Shown: positions 35,178 to 43,314 of the stretch, piece by piece
How the letters are laid out: every line of letters begins with the position of its first letter
Position numbering within the stretch: the first letter of the stretch is position 1
Assembly (NCBI RefSeq): GCF_018130385.1
Contig: NZ_JAFCLU010000014.1
Location: forward strand, 62,001-126,000
Direction of reading: 5' to 3'
From: Bradyrhizobium sp. AUGA SZCCT0283
Lineage (GTDB): Bacteria > Pseudomonadota > Alphaproteobacteria > Rhizobiales > Xanthobacteraceae
Length of the DNA: 64,000 nt
Made by a program: the position numbers and the translations under genes
The notes under the pieces: model-generated
Seen by the model: only the letters and a program-made list of their open reading frames with translations
Database searches by the model: none
What the model was told of the DNA's origin: nothing

Positions 35178-36532
35178 TGGAAACGAAGGAAAGTCCCAGT
35201 GATCTCGAAGAGTTTCAACGTGAGACCACGAAGCTCAGGAAGATCAACGCGGCGCTGATGTCTCGCGTCGAACGTTCGATGGATCAGCAGTTCAACGCCT
35301 TCGCGTTGTTCGAGACGGCTATCGCATTGGACCACCAGGTTCGCGAGCGGACCCAACAGCTACGGGATGCGCTGCATTCCATCGAGAAGACCAACGAGAG
35401 CCTGCATCGCGCGAAGCAAAAGGCCGAAGCGGCAAGTTCCTTGAAATCGTCGGTGTTGATCTCCGTGACTCACGATCTATTGCAGCCATTGAACGCCGCC
35501 CGGCTGACGCTATCGGCGCTTGCGGAGCTGGTGGAATCCAAGGACGGAATGCTGCTTGTGGAGCAGGTCGATCGATCGCTGATAACCCTCGAAGATTTGC
35601 TGCGTTCGCTGCTGGAAATAGCGAAGTTGGACGCCGGCGCGCTGCGACCGGAGGTGCGGCCGATTGCTATCACCCCTCCATTTGAGCAGCTTCGCAGCGA
35701 GTTCGAACCGATCGCCGAGAAGCAAGGTCTTTCGCTGCGGATTTGTCCTTCGTCGCTCGCCGTTGCCTCCGATCCGATGATGCTCAGGCGCATCCTCCAG
35801 AACTTATTGGCGAATGCGCTGCGATATACCAGGGCCGGCGGCGTCGTGATGGGATGCAGGCGACGCGGCGACCGTGTCTGCATCCAGGTGTCCGATACGG
35901 GTCCGGGAATTCCCACGGCGCAGCAGGAAGCAATATTCAGAGAGTTCCAGCGCGGCGAGGCGGGCGCCAGCGATCAGGCCGGCTTTGGGCTTGGTCTCTC
36001 GATTGTCCGCCGCTTCGCAACGGCCCTCGGTCATGAGGTCCGAATCTCGTCAGAAGTGGGCCGCGGATCGACCTTCTTCCTGGAATTGCCTCGGGCCGAT
36101 CCCGCCAATGTCGTGGATGAATCGCACGAGGTTCAGCTCGTTGATCGCCGATATGGCGGATTGGAGGGGGCCAAGATCCTGTTGATCGAGAACGATCCGT
36201 CGGGTGCGGAGGCGATGGCCACTTTGTTGGAGGGGTGGGGGTGCGACGTCGCGACCACACGGTCGACGGCCGACGCCCTGCAGCGCCTCAGCGAGTTAGG
36301 GGGAGCGCCGGATGCGATCGTCGCGGATCTTCACCTGGACCATGGCGAGAGCGGGCTGGCGGCCGTTGAAGAGATCAGGCAGTCGATGAAAATGGACGTT
36401 CCCGCGATGATCATCACCGCGGACTACTCCGAAAAGGCTGCAAAGGAAGCGAGTTTCCGTGGGCTTGAGGTGATGAAGAAGCCGGTAAAGCCGGCGGAAA
36501 TGCGGGCTCTGCTCTCATTCCTGCTCACATAG
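35177..36532 (+). CDS. soluble hybrid histidine kinase (HisKA-HATPase-receiver)
   Basis: A 451-residue cytoplasmic kinase without TM segments. It has an N-terminal coiled coil (about 10-90), an H-box SVTHDLLQPLN with His99, N-box NLLANALRYT, G boxes DTGPGIP and GFGLGLS, and a C-terminal receiver (331-451) with phospho-acceptor Asp384 in VADLHLD and Lys near KKPVKP. The layout matches the NahK/ErcS-type hybrid kinases that act with FIST proteins and LuxR regulators on quinoprotein alcohol dehydrogenase genes in pseudomonads. The start is the ATG that overlaps the FIST stop. Confidence 0.9.
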   Translation: METKESPSDLEEFQRETTKLRKINAALMSRVERSMDQQFNAFALFETAIALDHQVRERTQQLRDALHSIEKTNESLHRAKQKAEAASSLKSSVLISVTHDLLQPLNAARLTLSALAELVESKDGMLLVEQVDRSLITLEDLLRSLLEIAKLDAGALRPEVRPIAITPPFEQLRSEFEPIAEKQGLSLRICPSSLAVASDPMMLRRILQNLLANALRYTRAGGVVMGCRRRGDRVCIQVSDTGPGIPTAQQEAIFREFQRGEAGASDQAGFGLGLSIVRRFATALGHEVRISSEVGRGSTFFLELPRADPANVVDESHEVQLVDRRYGGLEGAKILLIENDPSGAEAMATLLEGWGCDVATTRSTADALQRLSELGGAPDAIVADLHLDHGESGLAAVEEIRQSMKMDVPAMIITADYSEKAAKEASFRGLEVMKKPVKPAEMRALLSFLLT

Positions 36533-36561
36533 CCCGGTTGACCGTTTACTGCGCATCGCCT

Positions 36562-37254
36562 TCAACGCCGATCCGGCACGCGGCCCGCGACCGTCTTGTT
36601 GGCGGTCAAGTTCGCGAAATCAATCTTGGACATTTCGACGATAGCCCTGGTGCGGCTGAGAACGTTGAGCTTGCGCAGGATTTCTGAAACGTGGACCTTC
36701 ACCGTGGTCTCGGAGATCTTGAGCTCGTATGCGATCTGCTTGTTCTGCAGGCCGCGTCGCAGCATTTCGAGGACACGCAGCTGCTGTGGCGTCAGATCAT
36801 GCAGACGCTTCAGCAGTTCCTGGGCAGGTCCCCGGCGCGGGTGCGTCACAGCGCGATAGCTCTTTGGCAGGCAAATCGACCCGCGCAGCGCTTCTGCTAT
36901 CGAATGAGCGAGTTCCTGCTTCGATGATGATTTCGGTATGTAACCGGATATGCCGAGCGAGAGTGCGCTGGCCACGATTTGTGGGTCCTGGTGCGCAGAA
37001 ACAACGACGATGGGATTGCGGGGAAATGCTTTGCGAATGCGGATGATGCCGGACAATCCTGTCGTACCCGGCGTAGACAGATCGAGAAGGACGAGGTCAA
37101 TGCCATCGACCGACGACGACAGCACGTCGATCGCTTCATCGATCGAAGTCGCCTGAAGAATATCGGCGTCCGGAGCCGCCATGCGCAGAGCCAGCTCAAG
37201 GGCCTCGCAAAATAGCGGATGGTCTTCGACGATCAGAAATCGCGTCACGCTCAA
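36562..37254 (-). CDS. LuxR-type (NarL) response regulator 1
   Basis: A 230-residue response regulator with a receiver (acid pocket Glu10-Asp11, phospho-acceptor Asp58 in LVLLDLSTPG, Lys in IPKSSSKQEL) and a C-terminal LuxR HTH (LTPQQLRVLEMLRRGLQNKQIAYELKISETTVKVHVSEILRKL). It converges with the hybrid kinase gene, 29 bp away. It is a clear paralogue of the next regulator. Together they are likely targets of the hybrid kinase, similar to AgmR/ErdR-type control of alcohol oxidation. Confidence 0.92.
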   Translation of the reverse strand: MSVTRFLIVEDHPLFCEALELALRMAAPDADILQATSIDEAIDVLSSSVDGIDLVLLDLSTPGTTGLSGIIRIRKAFPRNPIVVVSAHQDPQIVASALSLGISGYIPKSSSKQELAHSIAEALRGSICLPKSYRAVTHPRRGPAQELLKRLHDLTPQQLRVLEMLRRGLQNKQIAYELKISETTVKVHVSEILRKLNVLSRTRAIVEMSKIDFANLTANKTVAGRVPDRR

Positions 37255-37438
37255 GCCATTCCCTGGTCATTCGTTGCCAAAGTCCAAGAAGATTGCAAGC
37301 ATCTCTGCTGCAGGATGGCTCAACTTGATCCAGATCAATGCAGTGCAAAGATATCGCAACCGAACGGCCAGACGTGACTCAATTGGACGGTGGGCCGGAA
37401 TATGTCGCCCGGCGGTCGATGGGACGGTTGCGCGCCGT

Positions 37439-38125
37439 TCATTGCGGCCTGTTGCGATCGGTCCGGGCAGGCGATCGGCTCTTTGGATCGGGCAAGTCGA
37501 TCTTGCCGATTTCAATGACCGCCTTGTTGCGGCTGAACAGGCCGAGCTTCCGCAGGATCTCCGTGATGTGCGCCTTGGCCGTCGACTCGGCGAGTTGCAG
37601 TTCGTGGGCGATTTGCCGGTTTGGGTAACCCTTGCGCAGGAGATCGAGCACGCGAAGCTGCTGGGGCGTGAGTTCGCGAAGCTTCGCCTGCAAGGCCTGG
37701 GTGCTATCTGGGCTTCTTCGACCGGTTGCCGCCGCGAAATCCCTTGGCACGGAAACCGAACCGCTGAGGACGCCCTCGATCGATAACGCCAGCTCCCGCT
37801 TCGATGTCGATTTCGGCAGATAACCGGCGGCGCCGAGCGAGAGAGCCTCGCGCACCACGTGCTGGTCCTCTTCGCTCGACACGATAGCGACGGGCAGGCG
37901 AGGGTGGGTCTCGCGCAGCCGCAGAAAGCCGGAAAACCCCGTGGCGTCCGGCAAGGACAGATCAAGCAAGGCCAGATCGATCCCCTGCTCGGATGCGAGA
38001 ATGTGAAGCGCGTCGTCGATCGACATCGCTTCAAAGATCTGAGCCTCCGGAAGTGCCAATCGCACCGCATTGCCGAGGGCTTCGCGGAACAGTGGGTGAT
38101 CGTCAATGATCAGGAAGCTGGTCAT
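37439..38125 (-). CDS. LuxR-type (NarL) response regulator 2
   Basis: A 228-residue paralogue of the neighbouring regulator, starting at ATG 38125 (MTSFLIIDDHPLFREAL). The receiver has Asp55 in LALLDLSLPD and LPKSTSKREL; the LuxR HTH is LTPQQLRVLDLLRKGYPNRQIAHELQLAESTAKAHITEILRKL. A 184-bp gap separates the two regulator genes, so they may be expressed independently. The recognition helix differs (QLAESTAKAH against KISETTVKVH), suggesting overlapping but distinct targets. Confidence 0.92.
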   Translation of the reverse strand: MTSFLIIDDHPLFREALGNAVRLALPEAQIFEAMSIDDALHILASEQGIDLALLDLSLPDATGFSGFLRLRETHPRLPVAIVSSEEDQHVVREALSLGAAGYLPKSTSKRELALSIEGVLSGSVSVPRDFAAATGRRSPDSTQALQAKLRELTPQQLRVLDLLRKGYPNRQIAHELQLAESTAKAHITEILRKLGLFSRNKAVIEIGKIDLPDPKSRSPARTDRNRPQ

Positions 38126-38249
38126 AACGCCTTCCCTCGGTTTCACCGCGCGGGCGGAAAGGGCGCAGCCGTCGCCGGTCATTGACCGGCGACGGAGCGA
38201 CCTTGAAAGACGTTAGCACAAGTCACCATTTGCGTCCGGCCCGGATCGA

Positions 38250-39497
38250 TCAGTCGTTGGATTGCGATTGGACTGTCAGCAGGAAGGCATAGATGCTCTC
38301 GACCTGGTCGTCAGTGTATACTTCTTTCCAGGCAGGCATCCCCTTGGCCGGACGGCCTTCTTGTACGGTCGTCCAGAATTTCGTGCGCATTTCGTCGCCG
38401 TAGCGATGATTGAGGAGCCTGAGGTCGATGCGTCGCTCGCTTTGTACCGCGTCGGGGCCATGGCAATGGGCGCAGGTTCCGTTGAAGATCTCCTTTCCAC
38501 TGCTTACCGTCTCGGGGCCCGCGGTGGCCGGATCGGCCTTTGCCTCAGCCGCGACCACGTTCGCGACCTTCACCACGCCTGATCCGGTCCCAACCGTGCC
38601 GTCGGGCGATTGAGCAGGTCCGCCGGCTCCCTTGGCCACGGTCTCATCGGACGCCTGCCTGGTGACAGCCGATGTGGCGGTGAACCGGATCGCGCGATCG
38701 CCCGGCAGTCCGTATTTCACAGCGAGTTCCGCAATCGTGCGCTCGAGCTGCGGCAAGACGGCGTTCACCCGATCGCGTAAATCCTTTGACGTCTTGGCAA
38801 AACCGATGGCGGTGTCCCACGACAGGCCTTCGCCTTCGGTGGTCTGGATCCGATAGCGGCCGCCATAGGTCGTCTTGTTCAGCCAGCCGGCAACCGGCCC
38901 CCAGATGAAGGCGACATCGGCCTTGCCTTGATCAAGCGCCTTCATGCCTTCGTCGGGCGAAAGAACCGTGACCTTTTCGATGTCGTCCCGCTCGGCCAGG
39001 AGATTTTGCGGCGTGGTCGCGAATTGCACCGCAACGCGCTTGCCCTTGAGGTCGCCGATTCCGCCGATCACGCGGTTGTTGTCTGTCACCAGGGCATAGC
39101 CTTCTGTTCCGAATTTCCTGGAAAAGATGACGGCGGGGCCCATGAAATCGTCGGAGAGCGGCAGGCCGATCATGGCGTCGCATTGCTTGCCGAGCAGCGT
39201 GACGCGCACGGTGCGCTTGCCGAAATAGGATTTGTACCAGTCGTAGGTGATGGGCTGGGCGAGCGCCTGCGCCAGCGCCTGGCCGATCTCAACATAGAGA
39301 CCCGGCTGGGACGGATTGTCGCTCGAGAACGGCAGGTTTGTCGGGTCGGCACAGAGGCGGAAGGGCTCTCCCTCGGCCGCGCGGCTCGGTCCAGCCGATG
39401 CGATCAACGCGGCGGCGAGGGCGAGAATTCCTGCACTGGCGAGGGCATGGCGTCGGCCATGACACTCCTTGTCACTACCAGAACGAGTTGGACGCAT
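38250..39497 (-). CDS. XoxJ/MxaJ-like periplasmic binding protein fused to cytochrome c
   Basis: A 415-residue exported protein starting at ATG 39497. Residues about 17-40 are a signal segment ending PSRA. Residues 44-275 are a family-3 solute-binding fold of the quinoprotein-associated type (FRLCADPTNLPFSSDNPSQPGLYVEIGQALA, then MIGLPLSD). A 55-residue Ala/Gly/Pro linker leads to a cytochrome c domain with CAHCH (Cys342, Cys345, His346) and Met387 in KGMPAW as likely axial ligand. XoxJ and XoxG-type cytochromes are normally separate genes. Following the dehydrogenase gene by 134 bp, it probably activates and accepts electrons from that enzyme. Confidence 0.88.
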   Translation of the reverse strand: MRPTRSGSDKECHGRRHALASAGILALAAALIASAGPSRAAEGEPFRLCADPTNLPFSSDNPSQPGLYVEIGQALAQALAQPITYDWYKSYFGKRTVRVTLLGKQCDAMIGLPLSDDFMGPAVIFSRKFGTEGYALVTDNNRVIGGIGDLKGKRVAVQFATTPQNLLAERDDIEKVTVLSPDEGMKALDQGKADVAFIWGPVAGWLNKTTYGGRYRIQTTEGEGLSWDTAIGFAKTSKDLRDRVNAVLPQLERTIAELAVKYGLPGDRAIRFTATSAVTRQASDETVAKGAGGPAQSPDGTVGTGSGVVKVANVVAAEAKADPATAGPETVSSGKEIFNGTCAHCHGPDAVQSERRIDLRLLNHRYGDEMRTKFWTTVQEGRPAKGMPAWKEVYTDDQVESIYAFLLTVQSQSND

Positions 39498-39631
39498 CCT
39501 CGGGCTCCCTGTGTTGGTTGGGCACGGTCGGAATAGCGCCCGGCAGCATCCGCTCGGCCTGCTGCCGGGAAGCATTCCGTTCAAGGCAGCGTGCGCATTC
39601 CGAGACTTGGACCGCGCACGCCGAGGTTGGT

Positions 39632-41347
39632 TTATTGGACGGCGAACACGAACAGTGAGCCGCCTTCAGGGGCAGCCGCGGTCATCTTCTTGCCGACCTC
39701 ACCCAGGAAGGCAGGAATCGCAGCGGTGCGGCCAACGACAACGGCGACATACTGCTTGCCGTCGACCATGTAGGTGATCGGACCTGCGCCGATGCCGGAG
39801 CCGAGGTTGCGCTTCCAGAGAATATTGCCGGTCTTGGCATCGATGGCGCGGAAGTCGCCGTGAAGATCACCGGCAAACACAAGATTTCCGCCAGTGGTGA
39901 GGGTGCCGCCATTGAACGGCAGGTCTTCCTTGATGGACCAGACCTTCTTGTTCTTCACCGGGTCCCACGCCACGAGTTCACCAAGGAAACCACCAGGGCC
40001 CTCCTTGGTCGGGAATTCGGCGCCGAGATAGAACACGCCGCGCTTGTAGGTGACGTCGCTGACCGACCAGTCCATGCAAACATTGTTGGTAGGAATGTAG
40101 ACGAGACCGGTTTGCGGATTATACGACATCGGTTGCCAGTTCTTGCCGCCGATCAGGTTCGGGCAGATGTCCTTCGCCGGGTGACCCGGGCCGGGGCGCT
40201 TGTCCGGATTCTCGACGGCCCGCATCGTGGCGATGTCCCATTTCTCCGCCCAGTTGGCAAAGATGAACTTCTCCGCCGACAGAACCTTGCCGGTCTCACG
40301 GTTGGCCACAAAGAAAAAGCCGTTGCGATCCGCCTTGAGAAGTGCGGGGACCGTGTTGTTGCCGATCTTGAGATCGGCAAGGATGGCCTCGTTGACGCCG
40401 TCATAGTCCCAGGCGTCGGCCGGCGTGGTTTGAATGTGCCACTTGATCTTGCCGGTGTTCGGGTCGAGCGCGAGCGTTGACGCCGTGTAGAGGTTGGTCA
40501 GCTTGCCGAAATCGCCATTGCCGGTCGACCGGACGGCAGTGTTCCAGGGAGCGGGATTGCTGGTGCCCCAGTAGACTGTGTCGCTCTTGGCATCGTAGGA
40601 GCCGACGAGCCAGGCGGCGCCACCGCCGTGCTTCGCACTATCGCCCTTCCAGGTGTCGCCGCCGGGTTCTTCAGGCGAAGGAACGGTGAATGTCTCCCAG
40701 ACCTGTTTGCCGGTGTTGATGTCAAAGGCCAGCAGCGCCCCGCGCACGCCATACTCGCCGCCACCAAACCCGGTGATGACCTTGTCGCGAACAACAAGTG
40801 GAGGAGAGGTGATGACCGAGCCCTGCTTGTAGTCGACCACTTTCGTGGTCCAGAGCGCCTTGCCGGTCGCGGCGTCAAGCGCAGTCAGCTTGCCGTCGAG
40901 CCGGCCGACAAACAGCTTGCCGTCCGCGTAGGCCACGCCGCGATTGTTCACGTCGCAGCAGGCGTACTGCAGCACATCATCGGGAATCTCCGGCTCGTAA
41001 GTCCATTTGCGTGCGCCGGTCGCGGCGTCGAGCGCGTAGACATATTTGGGACCCCACGAGGTCGAAACATAGAGCGTATTGCCGACGACGATCGGCGACG
41101 CTTCGTTCGATCGTAGCGACCCAAGCGAGAACGAATAGGCGAGCGACAGCTTGCCGGCGTTCTCTGCGTTGATCTGCTTGAGGGAGCTGAAGCGCGTATT
41201 GCCGTAGTCGTGCCCGGCCACCGCCCATTGCCCCGCCTCGGATTGGGCCTTCAGCAACGAGTCGTTCGCGCGAACGCCAAAGGTACCTGCAGCCAGCATG
41301 GCAACCATTGAAATGCCGGCCAAGAAGCTTCTACTTCCTAACATCAT
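39632..41347 (-). CDS. PQQ-dependent alcohol dehydrogenase with lanthanide-type Asp (methanol/ethanol family)
   Basis: A 571-residue quinoprotein starting at ATG 41347 (GGAGGG at 5 nt). A signal peptide is cleaved about after residue 27 (GVRA/NDS). The eight-bladed propeller shows repeated W-motifs (TGKALWTT, NTGKQVWET, KTGNILWKR). The vicinal disulfide is Cys130-Cys131. Metal and active-site residues expected are Glu198 (GGGEYG), Asn264 (TSNPAPW), Asp314 and Asp316 (AWDYDGVNE). An Asp two residues after the catalytic Asp marks lanthanide-dependent enzymes (XoxF, ExaF/PedH); Ca enzymes have Ala or Ser. The substrate may be methanol or a C2+ alcohol. Confidence 0.93.
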   Translation of the reverse strand: MMLGSRSFLAGISMVAMLAAGTFGVRANDSLLKAQSEAGQWAVAGHDYGNTRFSSLKQINAENAGKLSLAYSFSLGSLRSNEASPIVVGNTLYVSTSWGPKYVYALDAATGARKWTYEPEIPDDVLQYACCDVNNRGVAYADGKLFVGRLDGKLTALDAATGKALWTTKVVDYKQGSVITSPPLVVRDKVITGFGGGEYGVRGALLAFDINTGKQVWETFTVPSPEEPGGDTWKGDSAKHGGGAAWLVGSYDAKSDTVYWGTSNPAPWNTAVRSTGNGDFGKLTNLYTASTLALDPNTGKIKWHIQTTPADAWDYDGVNEAILADLKIGNNTVPALLKADRNGFFFVANRETGKVLSAEKFIFANWAEKWDIATMRAVENPDKRPGPGHPAKDICPNLIGGKNWQPMSYNPQTGLVYIPTNNVCMDWSVSDVTYKRGVFYLGAEFPTKEGPGGFLGELVAWDPVKNKKVWSIKEDLPFNGGTLTTGGNLVFAGDLHGDFRAIDAKTGNILWKRNLGSGIGAGPITYMVDGKQYVAVVVGRTAAIPAFLGEVGKKMTAAAPEGGSLFVFAVQ

Positions 41348-41960
41348 CTGTTCCCTCCGCGATGTTGTGTGCGCGTCCTTGTTGGACGCCGTGCGCTTCG
41401 CGCTTCTGATGGGCAGTCTGTCTGCGAGCCATCGTGGGGAATTACAGCACCGCGTTGTCGGGCTTAGTATAGGCGGAAGGTAGTAGTGCAATTGACGATC
41501 ACACTTCGCCGCCATGTCGTTGTAGCTTCTTGGCTCTTGCTGTTTTTAAGGACGAAGCGCGGCGGAATCGACATGGCTCTTTTGCGCTGGTCCGTCTGCC
41601 CCGCATGCCCGATCGGGCCGCGGTCGGCGATAATGGCGGTGAGCTTTTCAACGAAGCTTCCGGCCAGTTTCTTGGCGTCGAATCGATCAATGCCGCGCAG
41701 CGTATGTACGGAGTGTAAAAAGGATTGTTCGGAATCAATGTGTTACCGCGCCGGCTTCTACTACCAAGATCGCGATTACAAAATTTTGCGGACGTGTTCT
41801 TATCCACCAACGTCAGATGCTTTGAGCCGAGCTTCGCCGGAGCCAATAGCAGCGCAGTTCGGCGAGGGATTTCTCCCTGACTGCGAGGACCTGGGTCCTC
41901 GCATTTTCTTTGCGCTGCATCTGCAAGTAAACGATCGTCCAACCGTAAGGAGGAAGTGAA
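41348..41960. other. divergent regulatory region between the alcohol dehydrogenase gene and pqqA
   Basis: A 613-bp gap. Several open frames cross it (for example 41486-41959 + and 41499-41942 -), but their translations have no recognisable domains, and they overlap each other on opposite strands. It is long enough to hold promoters and regulator sites for both directions. The last 15 bp contain the strong pqqA ribosome site (AAGGAGGAAGTGAA). I see no perfect palindrome of 8 bp or more. Confidence 0.4.
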
Positions 41961-42041
41961 ATGACCTGGAAGACCCCGAAGATCGTCGAAATCGCCGTCG
42001 GTTTGGAAATCAACATGTATGCGTGCGCTGTCCGGAAGTAG
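41961..42041 (+). CDS. pqqA: PqqA, precursor peptide of pyrroloquinoline quinone
   Basis: A 26-residue peptide starting MTWKTPKIVEIAVG and continuing LEINMYACAVRK. Glu16 and Tyr20 have the exact E-x-x-x-Y spacing of the residues that PqqE/PqqD cross-link to make PQQ, and the N-terminal MxW..P is typical. The ribosome site AAGGAGG lies 8-14 nt upstream. The pqqBCDE genes are not in the window, so it is an orphan copy next to a PQQ enzyme. The C-terminus is short and basic compared with the usual tail. Confidence 0.88.
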   Translation: MTWKTPKIVEIAVGLEINMYACAVRK

Positions 42042-42087
42042 CGAACCGGAACTCGACGGCCTGGAGGATAGGCCCGGAACGCGGCCG

Positions 42088-42122
42088 CTTCGCCGCGTGG
42101 ATGGTTCCTAAGCGCGGCGAAG
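42088..42122 (+). terminator. hairpin downstream of pqqA
   Basis: Arms CTTCGCCGCG and CGCGGCGAAG are perfect 10-bp inverted copies with a 15-nt loop, starting 47 bp after the pqqA stop. The stem is strong, but no T-run follows (caatatg), so it may stabilise the pqqA transcript or act as a weak terminator. Confidence 0.5.
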
Positions 42123-42192
42123 CAATATGATGGTGATAGTTATCGCTTGTTCACGCAATTCGCTGCCGTGAAACAGAAGGGGTGTGGCTCGC

Positions 42193-42432
42193 ATGTTCGT
42201 GACCGTCGTTGCCGTTCTCTGTCACCTTAGTGGTCTCGCTGCGGGTAGCTGCGTCGAGGAGATCGTTACCGATAGCAACATGACGCCGGAGATCACATTT
42301 CAGCACTGCGTCAAAGGCGCACAAGCTCCCCTTGCGAAGTGGATGAATGAACATCCGATCTACCGTTCGAACTGGCGAATCGAGCGCTACAAATGCGTGC
42401 CAGGTCACTATGAGGTCAGAGGCAGAGCGTAA
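42193..42432 (+). CDS. small exported hypothetical protein
   Basis: A 79-residue protein (ATG 42193; GTG 42184 is possible but too close to AAGGGG). Residues 1-18 are a signal segment (MFVTVVAVLCHLSGLAAG). The mature part has Cys residues in SCVEEIVTDSNM, FQHCVKG and YKCVPGHYEV and a conserved-looking PLAKWMNEHPIYRSNWRIERY block. I do not assign a function. The signal peptide, Cys pairs and sensible composition make it more likely real than not. Confidence 0.6.
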   Translation: MFVTVVAVLCHLSGLAAGSCVEEIVTDSNMTPEITFQHCVKGAQAPLAKWMNEHPIYRSNWRIERYKCVPGHYEVRGRA

Positions 42433-43068
42433 GCCGCCAGAGTTGCGCCGAATGCAAACTTGGTCGTGCGAACCTTCTCATTTTCCACGTTTGAGGTCGT
42501 GCCGCTAAGACGCGGCCGCAGATGGGAATGATCCGGGCCTGACATCGCTGGAAAGGTTGTCGTGCAAGGGTGAAAAGCTTTCGTGTCGATGCCAAATATC
42601 GGGCGGAGAGGGTGCTATTCCTCCTATAGTCGGCGACGGGTCCAATCCCATCACTTCCGCGCGTATCGGCCCTGAGCCGAAGTGGTTCGAGATCCACGGC
42701 ATGTCCGCTTTCGAAGGCAAGCTACACTAAGCCCTTTGCAGACTGACAGGACAGCATGCGGATCGCGCAAACAAAGGCGGTCAAAGCATCATCAACGAGA
42801 CCGGGCGGGTCGCCCTTATTGGGGGCCAGAACCTAGTCACGGCGCGATTGTGGATTTGTGCCGGTAATTTGCCTGAGGTGTCAAATTTCTTCGGCGTCCC
42901 TCGGGGACTGTGGTGCTACTTTGCATGGGGTTGTTTTCGATATTTTGGTTGGGAGCGAGACCGGCCCGGTCCGGCTTCGCTTTCGCTCTGCTCCAGCTAC
43001 GCCGGACACCACGCTTCGCCCTTTGTTCTCCGCGCGGCTGCGCCACGCGTAGCCCGAAGGGCGAAGCG
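42433..43068. other. gene-free right end of the tRNA-flanked segment
   Basis: About 636 bp without a convincing gene. The only clear structure is the long hairpin next to the tRNA 3' end (listed separately). Short frames of 60-90 codons exist on both strands but have no signal peptide, domain or ribosome site that I can support. Confidence 0.4.
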
Positions 43069-43072
43069 TGGT
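43008..43072 (-). terminator. 16-bp inverted repeat abutting the tRNA-Ile 3' end
   Basis: ACCACGCTTCGCCCTT (43008-43023) and AAGGGCGAAGCGTGGT (43057-43072) are exact inverted copies around a 33-nt GC-rich loop with its own pairing potential. On the minus strand it immediately follows the tRNA and overlaps its CCA end by 4 bp. It may act in tRNA 3' processing or termination, or be part of a recombination site. Confidence 0.55.
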
Positions 43073-43144
43073 GGGCCCGGCAGGACTCGAACCTGCAACC
43101 AGACCGTTATGAGCGGCCGGCTCTAACCATTGAGCTACAGGCCC
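43069..43144 (-). tRNA. tRNA-Ile (anticodon CAU, lysidine type)
   Basis: A 76-nt cloverleaf including encoded CCA. Acceptor GGGCCTG pairs with CGGGCCC (one G-U); D-arm GCTC..GAGC; anticodon stem GGCCG/CGGTC with loop CTCATAA; T-arm GCAGG/CCTGC with TTCGAGT. The CAU anticodon could mean Met, but C4-G69 and C5-G68 in the acceptor stem are the TilS recognition pairs of tRNA-Ile2. The 3' 48 nt are duplicated at 33653-33700. Confidence 0.85.
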
Positions 43145-43314
43145 CGCCGCGGAGCGGCCACAGGAAGGGCGGCCGGCAACGGTGCTGGCATCGTTTACAG
43201 GCATGACAGCGATACGGCAATGCCGGGTTCTGGGCCGAAAACATACTTTCGCAACGTCGCGGGTTTGCCTACAACCCCCTCGCGTCATTCGTTCCAGAAC
43301 GCTTGAGGCCAACA

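Noticed and set aside
41486..41959. 157-codon plus frame ending just before pqqA
   Set aside because: There is no domain or signal peptide, it overlaps a comparable minus-strand frame, and its end coincides with the pqqA ribosome site; more likely a control region.
43069..43144. tRNA-Met from the CAU anticodon
   Set aside because: The acceptor stem has the C4-G69 and C5-G68 pairs used by TilS for tRNA-Ile2, and it does not resemble initiator or elongator Met acceptor stems.
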